A stretch of DNA of 16,446 bases from an uncultured Candidatus Saccharibacteria bacterium (GCA_946886725.1 CAMPJF010000008.1:1-16446); one strand, 5' to 3'. Shown: positions 1 through 7,108, numbered from the stretch's first letter. Notes: generated by a model not told the origin, from the letters alone. Program-made: numbers and translations.

Positions 1-764
1 GCTCCTAGCGATGCTGCGTTAAACTCAATACCGATAGCGATAGATTCCGCGATCTCTCGACGCGACAATGCACCGTAACTGGCATCAACGCTCGAAAGCT
101 TTGGTCCAGGTTTAAGTTCGTCAAGAACGGCACCGAGACTATCGAAGTCGAACATCGTATCAAGTTTAAAACAGCGATGCAGTAGAGGGTCATCATTCAG
201 AATATCCTCGACACTGTAATTCCGCAGCAGGATACCCAGGCGGGTATCTGCAGCGGCCTTGATTTGTTGTTCAGCGTCAACGCTTGCGATCATCCATAGG
301 TAGGGATCGTAGAGTCGTAGATTTAGTGTAATCTCCGGCAATTCGAATGCAACATAGTCCGCACTGCGAGTAATGCGTTGATCACCGAGCGCGATATTGT
401 TCACCTGAATGTTGACAATCTGAACGCTGTGCATCAACGGAATCAACGCGTTAAATCCCGGATAGAGATACTTTGGGCGTCCATATTTTGCTGGTCTGAA
501 CGATTTAATTAGCTGATCGTCAATCATCTTGAACTGCGCGATCTCTTCTTTTGTGTAGGATCGGCCAGTCCATTTGTCGACTCTCGGGTATGTAAGAATT
601 GGCTTACCGAAACGCTTTCGTATGCCGATCTGACCTGGCTGAACGAAAACAAAACTCCGAAGCAGTGTCCATATAGACGCAGCGATGCCGATCAGCAACA
701 TAAGGACGTTCCATAGTGGCTCGGGAATGACACCTTTAACATCTTGTAAGAGCTGCTCGAGCAT
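1..764 (-). CDS. Band 7 / SPFH (stomatin-like) membrane protein, 3' part cut by window edge
   Basis: An open frame of 254 codons runs from the ATG at 764 to the left edge without a stop; its C-terminus lies outside the window. A very strong Shine-Dalgarno, AGGAGGTGAGG (768-778), sits just before the ATG. A single hydrophobic segment (about residues 17-42) is followed directly by the stretch FVFVQPGQIGIRKRFGKP. A membrane span followed by a QxG-type beta strand is the usual opening of band-7/SPFH proteins. A region of mixed strand and helix follows, containing YLYPGFNALIPLMHSVQIVN, which also fits SPFH proteins (P-G-ahead-of-IP pattern). Such proteins form oligomeric scaffolds at the membrane. 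It follows the cardiolipin synthase gene in the same direction with 83 bp between, so the two may share a membrane role. The family call is from sequence feel and not from a search; the exact subfamily is unknown. Confidence 0.72.
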   Translation of the reverse strand, partial: MLEQLLQDVKGVIPEPLWNVLMLLIGIAASIWTLLRSFVFVQPGQIGIRKRFGKPILTYPRVDKWTGRSYTKEEIAQFKMIDDQLIKSFRPAKYGRPKYLYPGFNALIPLMHSVQIVNIQVNNIALGDQRITRSADYVAFELPEITLNLRLYDPYLWMIASVDAEQQIKAAADTRLGILLRNYSVEDILNDDPLLHRCFKLDTMFDFDSLGAVLDELKPGPKLSSVDASYGALSRREIAESIAIGIEFNAASLG

Positions 765-825
765 TTTCCTCACCTCCTATGTGTGGTTTTTTGGCTGTAT
801 GCTAAAGCTTGCGTTAACTATAGCA

Positions 826-854
826 CAAAAACAGTACATTAAAACCGTTACTGT
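826..854 (-). terminator. Weak intrinsic terminator after the cardiolipin synthase gene
   Basis: On the minus strand ACAGTA (854-849) and TACTGT (836-831) form a 6-bp stem with a 12-nt loop, followed by a run of T (830-826). The stem overlaps the cls stop codon. The stem is short and A/T-rich, so termination may be partial and allow read-through into the band-7 gene. Confidence 0.4.
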
Positions 855-2302
855 AATGAGGCAGTGAGTCGAGCGATACTGTCGAGTAGTTCTTTCCAGA
901 TTGAGCGATTATGCCAATTGTCGAGGGTAATAATCTCTGAATTATCAATGTTTTTCTGTTGGATAGTTTGTAATTTGGCCGTGACAGACTTGTCATAAAC
1001 GACAACAACGCACTCAAGATTAAGCTGGAATGACCGAATGTCCATATTGCTCGATCCGATAACAGTAATATCGTCGTCAATTGTCACGTGTTTTGAATGC
1101 AACAGTATTGGAGCGTTATGAAGATAGATTTTGACGCCTGCTTCCAGTAGCTGTGCATAGTAGGATCGCTGCGCATGCCCTACCATCCATTGATCCTTAA
1201 CTTTGGAGTTGATGATCGTAATTTCGACGCCACGTTTAGCGGCACTAATCACGGCGGTAAGAAGTGCATCATCAGGTACGAAGTATGGGTTTGTGATAAC
1301 GATTTTTTGTTTTGCTGCGTATACGAGTGAAACAAATAACTTTAAATTATTCTCATGGTCGTAGGAGGGGCCGCTTGGGAGTAGCTGTGCCATTATGCCG
1401 CCTTGCTCGTCCGAGGTGATTGGTTCGAGGAGTGTCCGCGGCGCTTCACCGGTCTCGCTAAACCAGTCACCAGCAAAGACTGCGGCGCACTGCTGAACGA
1501 TCGGGCCGGTCATTCGAACGACCAGTTCATCATAGACAATGCCGTCTGTCCGTTGGTATGTGCGATCGATCATGTTAAACGATCCCATAAATGCGACTTG
1601 ATCATCGACGACGACAATTTTGCGGTGATTACGCAGATCTGGACGGTTATAATGATTTAAATTGAATCGAAGCGGAAGCATCCGTTGCCATCGCACACCG
1701 ATAGCTGTAAGTTTTCGTTGCATTGATTTGTAATGGCGGTACTTTCGTGATCCTACTGAATCGAATAATACGTAAACATCGACGCCTCGGTTAACTGCGG
1801 CCTCCATGGCGTTAAAAAATGGCCTCGTGGTGTCATCTAACGCTATGATGAAGTACTCGATATAGACGTACTCTTTTGCCTGCTCGATATAACGCGTCGC
1901 CTCGTCGACCATAGACTGGTAGTCGTCGAGTATGTGCATAGTATTACCCTGCTGTGCAGGTAGTTTTCCAAGGGCTTTGTTTTGTTTAATGATCGGTGCA
2001 TACCTATTATAAGTTTCGGGCTGTAGGCCTGCCGGAACATCATCCGCAGAAAATGTAGCCGACTCAATTAATGCATCAATCGATTGCTGTAGTCGCCTTC
2101 GGCGTCTGGATAATTTTGGACTTCCTATCAATAAAAATAGCAATACACCAAAGACCGGAATAATCATGATAGCAAGCAGCCATGCCATTGCTGCGGTCGG
2201 CTTTCGACCCCTCGGGACGTAAAGAATAAATGCCAATCTAATAATCCAGTCCACGAATAAAGCGACAACACCGATGATTGCTAAAGTATTTTCCATATCC
2301 AT
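848..2302 (-). CDS. cls: Cardiolipin synthase (phospholipase D family)
   Basis: A 484-aa protein with the complete bacterial cardiolipin synthase layout. Two hydrophobic segments lie at the N-terminus (about 5-29 and 38-60), followed by a basic patch SRRRRR and two phospholipase D domains. Both HKD motifs are intact: HRKIVVVD (H226, K228, D233) and HSKHVTID (H402, K404, D409), each followed by the usual GSFNM/GSSNM box. The enzyme joins two phosphatidylglycerol molecules (or PG plus a second phospholipid) into cardiolipin at the cytoplasmic membrane. Length is normal for the family. No Shine-Dalgarno precedes the ATG. A TACACT hexamer (2313-2308) lies 5 nt before it, so a leaderless mRNA is possible; an alternative start at Met3 is also open. 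The band-7 gene follows in the same direction. Confidence in function is high; which Cls subclass is not decided. Confidence 0.93.
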   Translation of the reverse strand: MDMENTLAIIGVVALFVDWIIRLAFILYVPRGRKPTAAMAWLLAIMIIPVFGVLLFLLIGSPKLSRRRRRLQQSIDALIESATFSADDVPAGLQPETYNRYAPIIKQNKALGKLPAQQGNTMHILDDYQSMVDEATRYIEQAKEYVYIEYFIIALDDTTRPFFNAMEAAVNRGVDVYVLFDSVGSRKYRHYKSMQRKLTAIGVRWQRMLPLRFNLNHYNRPDLRNHRKIVVVDDQVAFMGSFNMIDRTYQRTDGIVYDELVVRMTGPIVQQCAAVFAGDWFSETGEAPRTLLEPITSDEQGGIMAQLLPSGPSYDHENNLKLFVSLVYAAKQKIVITNPYFVPDDALLTAVISAAKRGVEITIINSKVKDQWMVGHAQRSYYAQLLEAGVKIYLHNAPILLHSKHVTIDDDITVIGSSNMDIRSFQLNLECVVVVYDKSVTAKLQTIQQKNIDNSEIITLDNWHNRSIWKELLDSIARLTASLQ

Positions 2303-2337
2303 CGTTTAGTGTAGCATTATTTGTCTGATAGCTAATT

Positions 2338-2369
2338 AAAAATCACCGCTATAACAAACGGTGATTTTT
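2338..2369 (-). terminator. Bidirectional-looking terminator after the first pilin-like cassette
   Basis: AAAAATCACCG (2338-2348) and CGGTGATTTTT (2359-2369) are perfect inverted repeats around a 10-nt loop. The A/T ends supply the U-tract in both directions. It lies 16 bp past the stop of the 93-aa pilin-like gene and just upstream of cls, so it separates the two minus-strand units. Confidence 0.8.
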
Positions 2370-2385
2370 AGACTAAGTGAGCTGG

Positions 2386-2667
2386 CTATAATTCAGCCAT
2401 CGCACCGTCTAGTTCCGACAGGTCATCGTCATTTTCTGCGTCTAATTTCGAATCGTCCATTGCAGCACTGGCTTTGTCTAGATCGCTGCTGGTTGTGATG
2501 GTGGGAGCCTCTTTCGTTTCTACCTCGGCAGCCGTAGTGTCCTTTGCCGCATTGTCGGTGTAATTATTATAGAAGGTGTATCCTAAGAATCCTATAACAG
2601 CAACGATGACGATGACAATGATAATCTCAACTACCGAGAATCCTGATTGTTGATTATAGCGTCGCAT
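2386..2667 (-). CDS. Small pilin-like membrane protein with acidic C-terminal tail
   Basis: A 93-aa protein. The N-terminus has the type IV prepilin signature: a short basic leader, then G9|F10 and Glu14 (position +5 of the mature form), then an unbroken hydrophobic helix to about residue 33. The rest is not pilin-like. It is an acidic, probably disordered tail with APTI at 54-57, DL at 62-63, DD at 71-72 and 81-82, and ExD at 85-87. The same pattern occurs without gaps in the other 93-aa protein at 3443-3724. The start overlaps the stop of the upstream secreted-protein gene as TAATG, and an AGGAGG lies inside the end of that gene, so the two are translationally coupled. A prepilin peptidase could process it, but no pilus gene is in view. 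The function is not recognised. Confidence 0.78.
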   Translation of the reverse strand: MRRYNQQSGFSVVEIIIVIVIVAVIGFLGYTFYNNYTDNAAKDTTAAEVETKEAPTITTSSDLDKASAAMDDSKLDAENDDDLSELDGAMAEL

Positions 2668-3341
2668 TATCGGGCCTCCTCGGTTGATGTGTTTTCTCGT
2701 GTAGAATCTGTATTATTATTTGCTGATTTTACTGCTACGATAAGATTTTTAATGGCAGTACGGTAGTCTTTTAGTGCCGTTGTGCTGGCTTTCAACGATT
2801 CTTTAAATGCAACGAGCCCTTGGCGAGGATTATCTTCACAGCTAAAGGATGCCTTTTTGCTGCTGATCTCGGCAACAGTTGTTTCTGCTGTCGCCTTGGC
2901 TGTATTGACTTCCGTTAATAGTGAATCGTAGTTCTCAACGGTGTATCCCTTCGTGGTGTAGAAATCTTGAACGCGTTCTGAAATTGTCGTAAATACGCCA
3001 AGATGTTTTGTCGCTCGTGCGGCTATTCGTTCAGTACGATTATTGACGTTTGCTTCCCGTTTTTCACAGGCTTTTAGCTTTGCTGTGGTGAGTTTTTCAT
3101 TTACAACCGCACGTCGCTCGGCGACTGTTTTCTCGGTGTGGACACGCGTATGTGACTCGTGATTCATATCAGATTTAGACTCACTGGTTGATTCATTCAT
3201 GCGCATATCCTGATCGCGCTCCGACTCTAGGGCATTCACCGTCGGTGACGCCATCATGATGCCGACAAAGCTTAGAATTAGCGCAAATGTAGCCATGACG
3301 ATTGAGGGGCCTGATAACGTACGACGTAATATATGTAACAT
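2667..3341 (-). CDS. Secreted helical protein with two conserved cysteines (copy A)
   Basis: A 224-aa protein with a long N-terminal hydrophobic stretch (about 13-31) ending in PTVNA|LES, which fits a signal peptide or anchor. A charged, low-complexity region (about 38-75) follows, then a predicted all-helical domain from about 75 to 207, and a polar Asn/Thr/Glu tail. Cys92 and Cys168 align exactly with the two cysteines of the paralogue at 3724-4416, with the same spacing of 76, so a disulfide outside the membrane is likely. Shared blocks include NNRTERIAARATKHL, FYTTKGYTVENY and YRTAIKNLIVAVKSA. AAGGA is placed well before the ATG, and a TTGCGC-17-TATACT promoter lies upstream. The gene is coupled to the pilin-like gene downstream. 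I do not recognise the family. Confidence 0.78.
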   Translation of the reverse strand: MLHILRRTLSGPSIVMATFALILSFVGIMMASPTVNALESERDQDMRMNESTSESKSDMNHESHTRVHTEKTVAERRAVVNEKLTTAKLKACEKREANVNNRTERIAARATKHLGVFTTISERVQDFYTTKGYTVENYDSLLTEVNTAKATAETTVAEISSKKASFSCEDNPRQGLVAFKESLKASTTALKDYRTAIKNLIVAVKSANNNTDSTRENTSTEEAR

Positions 3342-3373
3342 GTAGTTCCTTCGTAATTTTATGTATTGTTAGA

Positions 3374-3402
3374 AGTATATGCTTATGTTTTACGTTGCGC
3401 AA
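3374..3402 (-). promoter_or_regulatory. Sigma-70-type promoter for cassette A
   Basis: On the minus strand TTGCGC (3402-3397), a 17-nt spacer and TATACT (3379-3374). The predicted start is near 3367, giving a leader of about 25 nt before the ATG at 3341. The same -35 (TTGCGC) occurs before the second glycosyltransferase, and TTGCAT versions occur before two other genes in this window. Confidence 0.62.
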
Positions 3403-3442
3403 GACGGCTTATTACGGCATGTATTGTTATATGGATGTGCAA

Positions 3443-3724
3443 CTAAAATGCTGACAGTTCTTTATCGATTTCTGTCATGTCGTCAAGGTTGGTTTCTTCA
3501 ATTTCTGCATCATCTATCGTTGTGGCGGCTTCCTCTAAATCGTTCGTCGCTTTAATGGTTGGCGCACTTTGTACGTCTTCCACACTAGTGCTGATAGTTT
3601 GCTCCGAACTGGATTTGTAATGAGTATAAGCGGCATAGCCAATATACGCAGCAATCAGGAGAATGACAAAAACGATCGCTATCTTGAGCGGCGCATAATT
3701 TGTCTTTTGTTTTGCGAGCTTCAT
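3443..3724 (-). CDS. Small single-span protein with acidic tail, paralogue of the pilin-like protein
   Basis: A 93-aa protein that aligns without gaps to the protein at 2386-2667. APTI lies at 54-57, DL at 62-63, DD at 71-72 and 81-82, ExD at 85-87, and Gly29-Tyr30, Tyr33 and Tyr36 at the end of the membrane helix are shared. The N-terminus differs in the key places: the prepilin G-F-xxx-E residues are replaced (Asn9, Tyr10, Lys14). It should therefore remain an uncleaved membrane anchor with a basic cytoplasmic end. The start overlaps the upstream stop as TAATG, and no good Shine-Dalgarno is seen, so translation probably depends on coupling. No terminator is evident after it, so transcription could continue into cassette A. 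Function unknown. Confidence 0.76.
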   Translation of the reverse strand: MKLAKQKTNYAPLKIAIVFVILLIAAYIGYAAYTHYKSSSEQTISTSVEDVQSAPTIKATNDLEEAATTIDDAEIEETNLDDMTEIDKELSAF

Positions 3725-4416
3725 TATTGATTCTCAGCGGGGGTGTTATCGGTGTTGGTGGGTGTGCTGCTCGCTGCAGACTTGACTGCAATAATCAGGT
3801 TCTTTACTGACGTTCTATATTCTTTCAGTACGTCAATCGAGGTTTTGAGGCTTGTTTTAAACGATTCAATAGCAAGCTTCGGATTTTCGTCCGTACAGCT
3901 GAAATCGCTAGTCACTGTACTAATGCTTGCGACAGCGGTTTCGGCGGCTGATTTTTTAGCCATCACGTCGTCGATCAAGGCCTGATAATCATCTACGGTC
4001 AGTTCATTATTGATGTAAAACGCCTGAGTGCGTTCGGCTATCTGGCTAAAAAGTTCAAGATGCTTCGTGCTGCGATCGGCAATCCGAGCAATACGATTGT
4101 TGATATTCTCTTCTCGTCCTTTACATATTTCTAACTGCGAAGCGCTTAGTTTCTCTTGACGAGCTTCGTGTTTTGCTTTTAGTCGCAATTCGGCCGCCTC
4201 TTTAGCTGCTTTCATTTCTTGCTTTTTGGCTTCAAAATCTTCACGTTGCTGGCGAAGCTTATTTTGCCTATCATCCGAGAATGATGAAGTATCATCAGAA
4301 TGCCTGGTCGTCGAGTCCTCGGCTTTTGCAGTAGTGCCGACGCCAACGACAGTAACAATAAAGGCTGTAGTGGCCATAAGTGCGCTAGCCTGTAGTGCGT
4401 GTATAAACTTACTCAT
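3724..4416 (-). CDS. Secreted helical protein with two conserved cysteines (copy B)
   Basis: A 230-aa protein with a signal peptide: hydrophobic about 12-28, cleavage expected after AKA (residue 32). A strongly charged Lys/Glu/Gln/Arg-rich helix (about 48-95, coiled-coil-like) follows, then the same helical domain as copy A. Cys98 and Cys174 keep the spacing of 76 residues seen in copy A. Conserved blocks include NNRIARIADRSTKHL, FYINNELTVDDY and EYRTSVKNLIIAVKSA. The tail is Thr/Asn/Pro-rich. The extra charged helix is the main difference from copy A. A TTGCAT-17-TATACT promoter lies about 45-70 nt upstream and AAAGGG precedes the ATG. The gene overlaps the 93-aa anchor gene by TAATG, and the pair is a tandem copy of 2386-3341. 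Not a family I can name; an exported structural or surface role is inferred only. Confidence 0.78.
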   Translation of the reverse strand: MSKFIHALQASALMATTAFIVTVVGVGTTAKAEDSTTRHSDDTSSFSDDRQNKLRQQREDFEAKKQEMKAAKEAAELRLKAKHEARQEKLSASQLEICKGREENINNRIARIADRSTKHLELFSQIAERTQAFYINNELTVDDYQALIDDVMAKKSAAETAVASISTVTSDFSCTDENPKLAIESFKTSLKTSIDVLKEYRTSVKNLIIAVKSAASSTPTNTDNTPAENQ

Positions 4417-4459
4417 TTATTACCCTTTCCCGCTCGTTGTATACATGGTTATGTTACAA

Positions 4460-4488
4460 AGTATATGCCCAGTATCGGCATAATGCAA
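4460..4488 (-). promoter_or_regulatory. Sigma-70-type promoter for cassette B
   Basis: On the minus strand TTGCAT (4488-4483), exactly 17 nt, then TATACT (4465-4460). The predicted start is near 4453, giving a leader of about 37 nt to the ATG at 4416. It lies in the 93-bp gap after the flavoprotein gene, where no terminator is obvious. Confidence 0.65.
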
Positions 4489-4509
4489 CTTTTGCCATCT
4501 CGAGTACCG

Positions 4510-6012
4510 TCAATACCCAGTAAAGTAATCGGTGTGAACGTGTTTTGCGCCGCTATGTTTCAGTATGGATTTTGATGCGGCCACCATAGCGGGAGGTCCA
4601 GAAATATAGATACTGCGTGCCGCTACATCTGGGATGTGCCTTGTTATGTCATTGCTGTCGATATGTGATTCGTTAACGTGATTCCAGGATGGGACGGGCA
4701 GCGGTTCACGCGTTTTGCATATAATGATGACATGAATTGCTGCACGCTTCAGCTCATCCGCATAGGCGATATCGTCGATAGTGTTCACTGCGTAAATAAG
4801 TGTGATGTCTCGTGATTGTTTATCTTTTCTCAATTGGGTTAGATGACTAATAAATGGAGTGATACCAACGCCACCGGCAACAAATAACAGCGGAGTTTCA
4901 GTACTATGCGGCATGACAAAATCGCCACTGATTCCTGTCGCGTCAATATAATCACCATGCCGCAGCTCCTGCAAAGCGCGCTTAAAACTACTGGGATGCT
5001 CATTTATTCTGATGCTAAATCGAACGGTCAATGCGTCATCACTGCCGATAAGCGTAAAGATGCGTCGAATACCTCGCCCATCCTTGTGTTTGTGCGGGAG
5101 GGTAATTTCTATGTACTGTCCGGCAGTAAAGGCTATGGGTATTTCAATCTTAAACGTGTACTCGTATATGGACGGCGTTAGTGGTTTCCGGTCGATAAAC
5201 GTGAGTCGAATATGTCGCCTATACGTGAATGTAAACGCTACTATATTAGCGATAACAAGCGCTAGTGCGGGAGAGCCAGAGATAGCCCCTAGCTGTAGTG
5301 GTACAGCAAAGAATACAGCAGCAACGGTACCGACTGCATATTGTTGCCATCGTCTTGGCGGTAATGTTAAAGGTTCGCTTAGCATAAACCCGGCAAAAAA
5401 TATGAGCGGCCATGACAATAATGCGATGCTGGCGGTGTAAAGTGACTGTCCGTCCAACACAGACAGCGCGACAATGATTAAAGCGGCTATGCCAAGGAAG
5501 AGCGCTCCTAGCTGTAGGCGACGCGTTTTGTACAGTATTAAGAATGCGAAGAAGGTCACTAAAGGAAGGAGTACGGGAGTTGCAATCCACCAAACAGCGG
5601 GCGCCAAGCCAATACCGCTGGCGACTACGGCGGCTATAGCGGCCGGGTTGAATATGTGTCGTCCGTGTGGTGCCAAAATAAATTTAGATGACACGGCAAA
5701 CGCAGCGACGAGTGCGAGGGTTGCAAGTCCTACCAGGTCTAATGTCGGACTGAGAATGAAAAACAGGATGAGTGCAGTAATGTACGACGACTCATCATGT
5801 GTGCGCACATTAAACAGCCAGCCGAGCGAAACATTACATGCGTACGCAGCCAGGACAAGAGCTGCCGCACTAACAATAATTTCACCTGGCGCGTAGGGCA
5901 CTTGATCAAACAGCGATAATAAGACCGAAAATGCCACTAATACACTGAGGGATACGGACAGTAATCGATACATCGACACCTTGTTCAGCTCGCTATCGAT
6001 CCAATCTCTCAT
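4510..6012 (-). CDS. NqrB/RnfD-like membrane domain fused to a ferredoxin:NAD(P)H reductase domain
   Basis: A 500-aa two-part protein. Residues 1-265 are multi-span membrane (about eight to ten hydrophobic segments) with HIFNPAAIA (119-127) and LSEPLTLPP (211-219). These correspond to the FNPAA and DP-type loops of the NqrB/RnfD (NQR2_RnfD_RnfE) family. Residues 266-500 form a flavin reductase. RIFTLIGS (317-324) matches the FAD-binding RxYS-type motif, GGVGITP (380-386) the nicotinamide-binding loop, SGPPAMV (471-477) the second NAD(P) motif, and DYFTGY is the typical end. It probably moves electrons from NAD(P)H via FAD into the membrane domain and on to an outer flavin acceptor. I see no SGAT-type covalent FMN site in the membrane part, unlike classical NqrB/RnfD. 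The gene overlaps the ApbE-like gene by ATGA, so the two are co-translated. The family is clear; the acceptor is not. Confidence 0.88.
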   Translation of the reverse strand: MRDWIDSELNKVSMYRLLSVSLSVLVAFSVLLSLFDQVPYAPGEIIVSAAALVLAAYACNVSLGWLFNVRTHDESSYITALILFFILSPTLDLVGLATLALVAAFAVSSKFILAPHGRHIFNPAAIAAVVASGIGLAPAVWWIATPVLLPLVTFFAFLILYKTRRLQLGALFLGIAALIIVALSVLDGQSLYTASIALLSWPLIFFAGFMLSEPLTLPPRRWQQYAVGTVAAVFFAVPLQLGAISGSPALALVIANIVAFTFTYRRHIRLTFIDRKPLTPSIYEYTFKIEIPIAFTAGQYIEITLPHKHKDGRGIRRIFTLIGSDDALTVRFSIRINEHPSSFKRALQELRHGDYIDATGISGDFVMPHSTETPLLFVAGGVGITPFISHLTQLRKDKQSRDITLIYAVNTIDDIAYADELKRAAIHVIIICKTREPLPVPSWNHVNESHIDSNDITRHIPDVAARSIYISGPPAMVAASKSILKHSGAKHVHTDYFTGY

Positions 6013-6896
6013 ATATATAATTCTCCGTCAAAACGCGATGAGTAGTCAATCGTATTATTTTGGTGCATTCTGACAAAATCGAATGCAAAATGGTGCTGCA
6101 ATATTTCGGGTTCGGTAAAAAAGAGTGCTGTTGCAATGCCGTCGGCGATTAATGCGCTTTCCGCGACAACCCACGTCGCGATAATATTTTTGACCGGTGT
6201 TAGTGTCGTCGGATCGAATATATGATGCAGCCCATCCCCCCACGCTCGGCGGTTCACTGCCGATGCGCATAGGCTTGCATTTTGAATGTTAAGTGCGCCG
6301 ATGACTGTATCGGATTTGAATGGATGCTCTAGGCCGACAACGTTCTTAGATGTACCGCGATGATATATGTCGCCGCTCGCATCGATAACAAAATCAAGAT
6401 GCCGATCCTTGATAAGGATTTGAGAAATCATATCAACCAGATATCCCTTGCCCGCAGCTCCAAAATCGATAGTGATTGGTGTTGATGTGCGCATCATTCT
6501 ACCGTCCCAAGTCATTACTTCGTCCCAGGCGGGAACTTTGCCGAGTTCAGTTGGGGTGAATGAGTATGATGCGTTATAGCCTGCATCTTCGAGGGTATTG
6601 CCGATTAATGGCGTTACTTTCCCGGATGTTACATCGTAGAGCGTACGGTAAAGTGTGACGAGCTTCGTGACGTTTTCAGGGAAAGTATACTGCCCTGCAG
6701 TTGTCGAGATGGCATGAATTAACGAATCCGTACGGAATCGAGAATATGTTTTATCGAAGCTTTCGACGTGTCGTAAGATGGCTTCGATTAGATGATTCGT
6801 CGCCTGTATTTTGGTGTCGATGCGCCACTGTGTTCCTAGCGCCTCAAACGATAACCTCCAGGGAAGTTGGCCGTTTTGTGTTTTTGTCGATCGCAT
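6009..6896 (-). CDS. apbE: ApbE-like FAD:protein FMN transferase
   Basis: Transfers FMN from FAD onto Ser/Thr of target flavoproteins. Family marks, in order: FEALGTQW near the start, DAGYNASYSF in place of the usual substrate loop, IDFGAAGKGYLVD (the ApbE glycine/lysine signature), DASGDI, HHIFDPTT (family HxIDPxTG) and ADGIATALFF carrying the Mg-binding Asp. The frame is open further upstream to an ATG at 7031, but a candidate promoter (6964-6991) lies inside that extension. I place the start at the ATG at 6896, nine codons before the conserved core; 6932 and 6950 are alternatives. A TATTAT lies 6 nt before 6896, so a leaderless start is possible. None of the possible starts gives a signal peptide or lipobox, although many ApbE proteins are exported. 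It overlaps the reductase gene by ATGA. The probable clients are that protein and the FMN-binding protein at 13676-14143. Confidence 0.88.
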   Translation of the reverse strand: MRSTKTQNGQLPWRLSFEALGTQWRIDTKIQATNHLIEAILRHVESFDKTYSRFRTDSLIHAISTTAGQYTFPENVTKLVTLYRTLYDVTSGKVTPLIGNTLEDAGYNASYSFTPTELGKVPAWDEVMTWDGRMMRTSTPITIDFGAAGKGYLVDMISQILIKDRHLDFVIDASGDIYHRGTSKNVVGLEHPFKSDTVIGALNIQNASLCASAVNRRAWGDGLHHIFDPTTLTPVKNIIATWVVAESALIADGIATALFFTEPEILQHHFAFDFVRMHQNNTIDYSSRFDGELYI

Positions 6897-6963
6897 AGAT
6901 TCATAATAACAAACTACCGCTGAATACTTCATGAGCCTAAGGTTATTCATGCCTGATGGTATT

Positions 6964-6991
6964 TTTGTAATATTTTTAACTGTACGGTCAA
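6964..6991 (-). promoter_or_regulatory. Candidate promoter for the apbE operon
   Basis: On the minus strand TTGACC (6991-6986), 16 nt, TACAAA (6969-6964). The predicted start near 6957 is upstream of the ATGs at 6950, 6932 and 6896 but downstream of the ATG at 7031. This argues against the longest reading of apbE. It is divergent from the glycosyltransferase promoter. Confidence 0.45.
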
Positions 6992-7007
6992 AAAAAACAG
7001 TGTAAAT

Positions 7008-7037
7008 TTGACTTTGTAAGCATAAGCACATTAAAAA
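7008..7037 (+). promoter_or_regulatory. Candidate promoter for the first glycosyltransferase operon
   Basis: TTGACT (7008-7013) is followed after 17-18 nt by a TTAAAA/TAAAAA element (7031-7037). The -35 is good and the -10 poor. Transcription would start near 7044 and give a leader of about 85 nt containing the inverted repeats described next. Confidence 0.4.
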
Positions 7038-7061
7038 TTAATTAAATCCCCTTCTCTTGGC

Positions 7062-7108
7062 GCAGGTAGCGACCTGGACAGTACTGTACTGTTTGCATCG
7101 CTGCCTAC
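7062..7108 (+). promoter_or_regulatory. Nested inverted repeat in the leader of the first glycosyltransferase
   Basis: GCAGGTAGCGA (7062-7072) pairs with TCGCTGCCTAC (7098-7108), with one mismatch and one G-U. Inside lies a second perfect repeat, ACAGTA (7078-7083) and TACTGT (7087-7092). The element ends 5 nt before the AAAGGAG Shine-Dalgarno. In RNA it would be a two-tier hairpin; in DNA the inner part could be an operator. It has no T-tract, so it is not a simple terminator. I do not recognise a known riboswitch. Confidence 0.5.

Noticed and set aside
5012..5440. Plus-strand frame of 142 codons inside the reductase fusion gene
   Set aside because: Lies wholly opposite a well supported coding gene with clear family motifs; product composition is unnatural.
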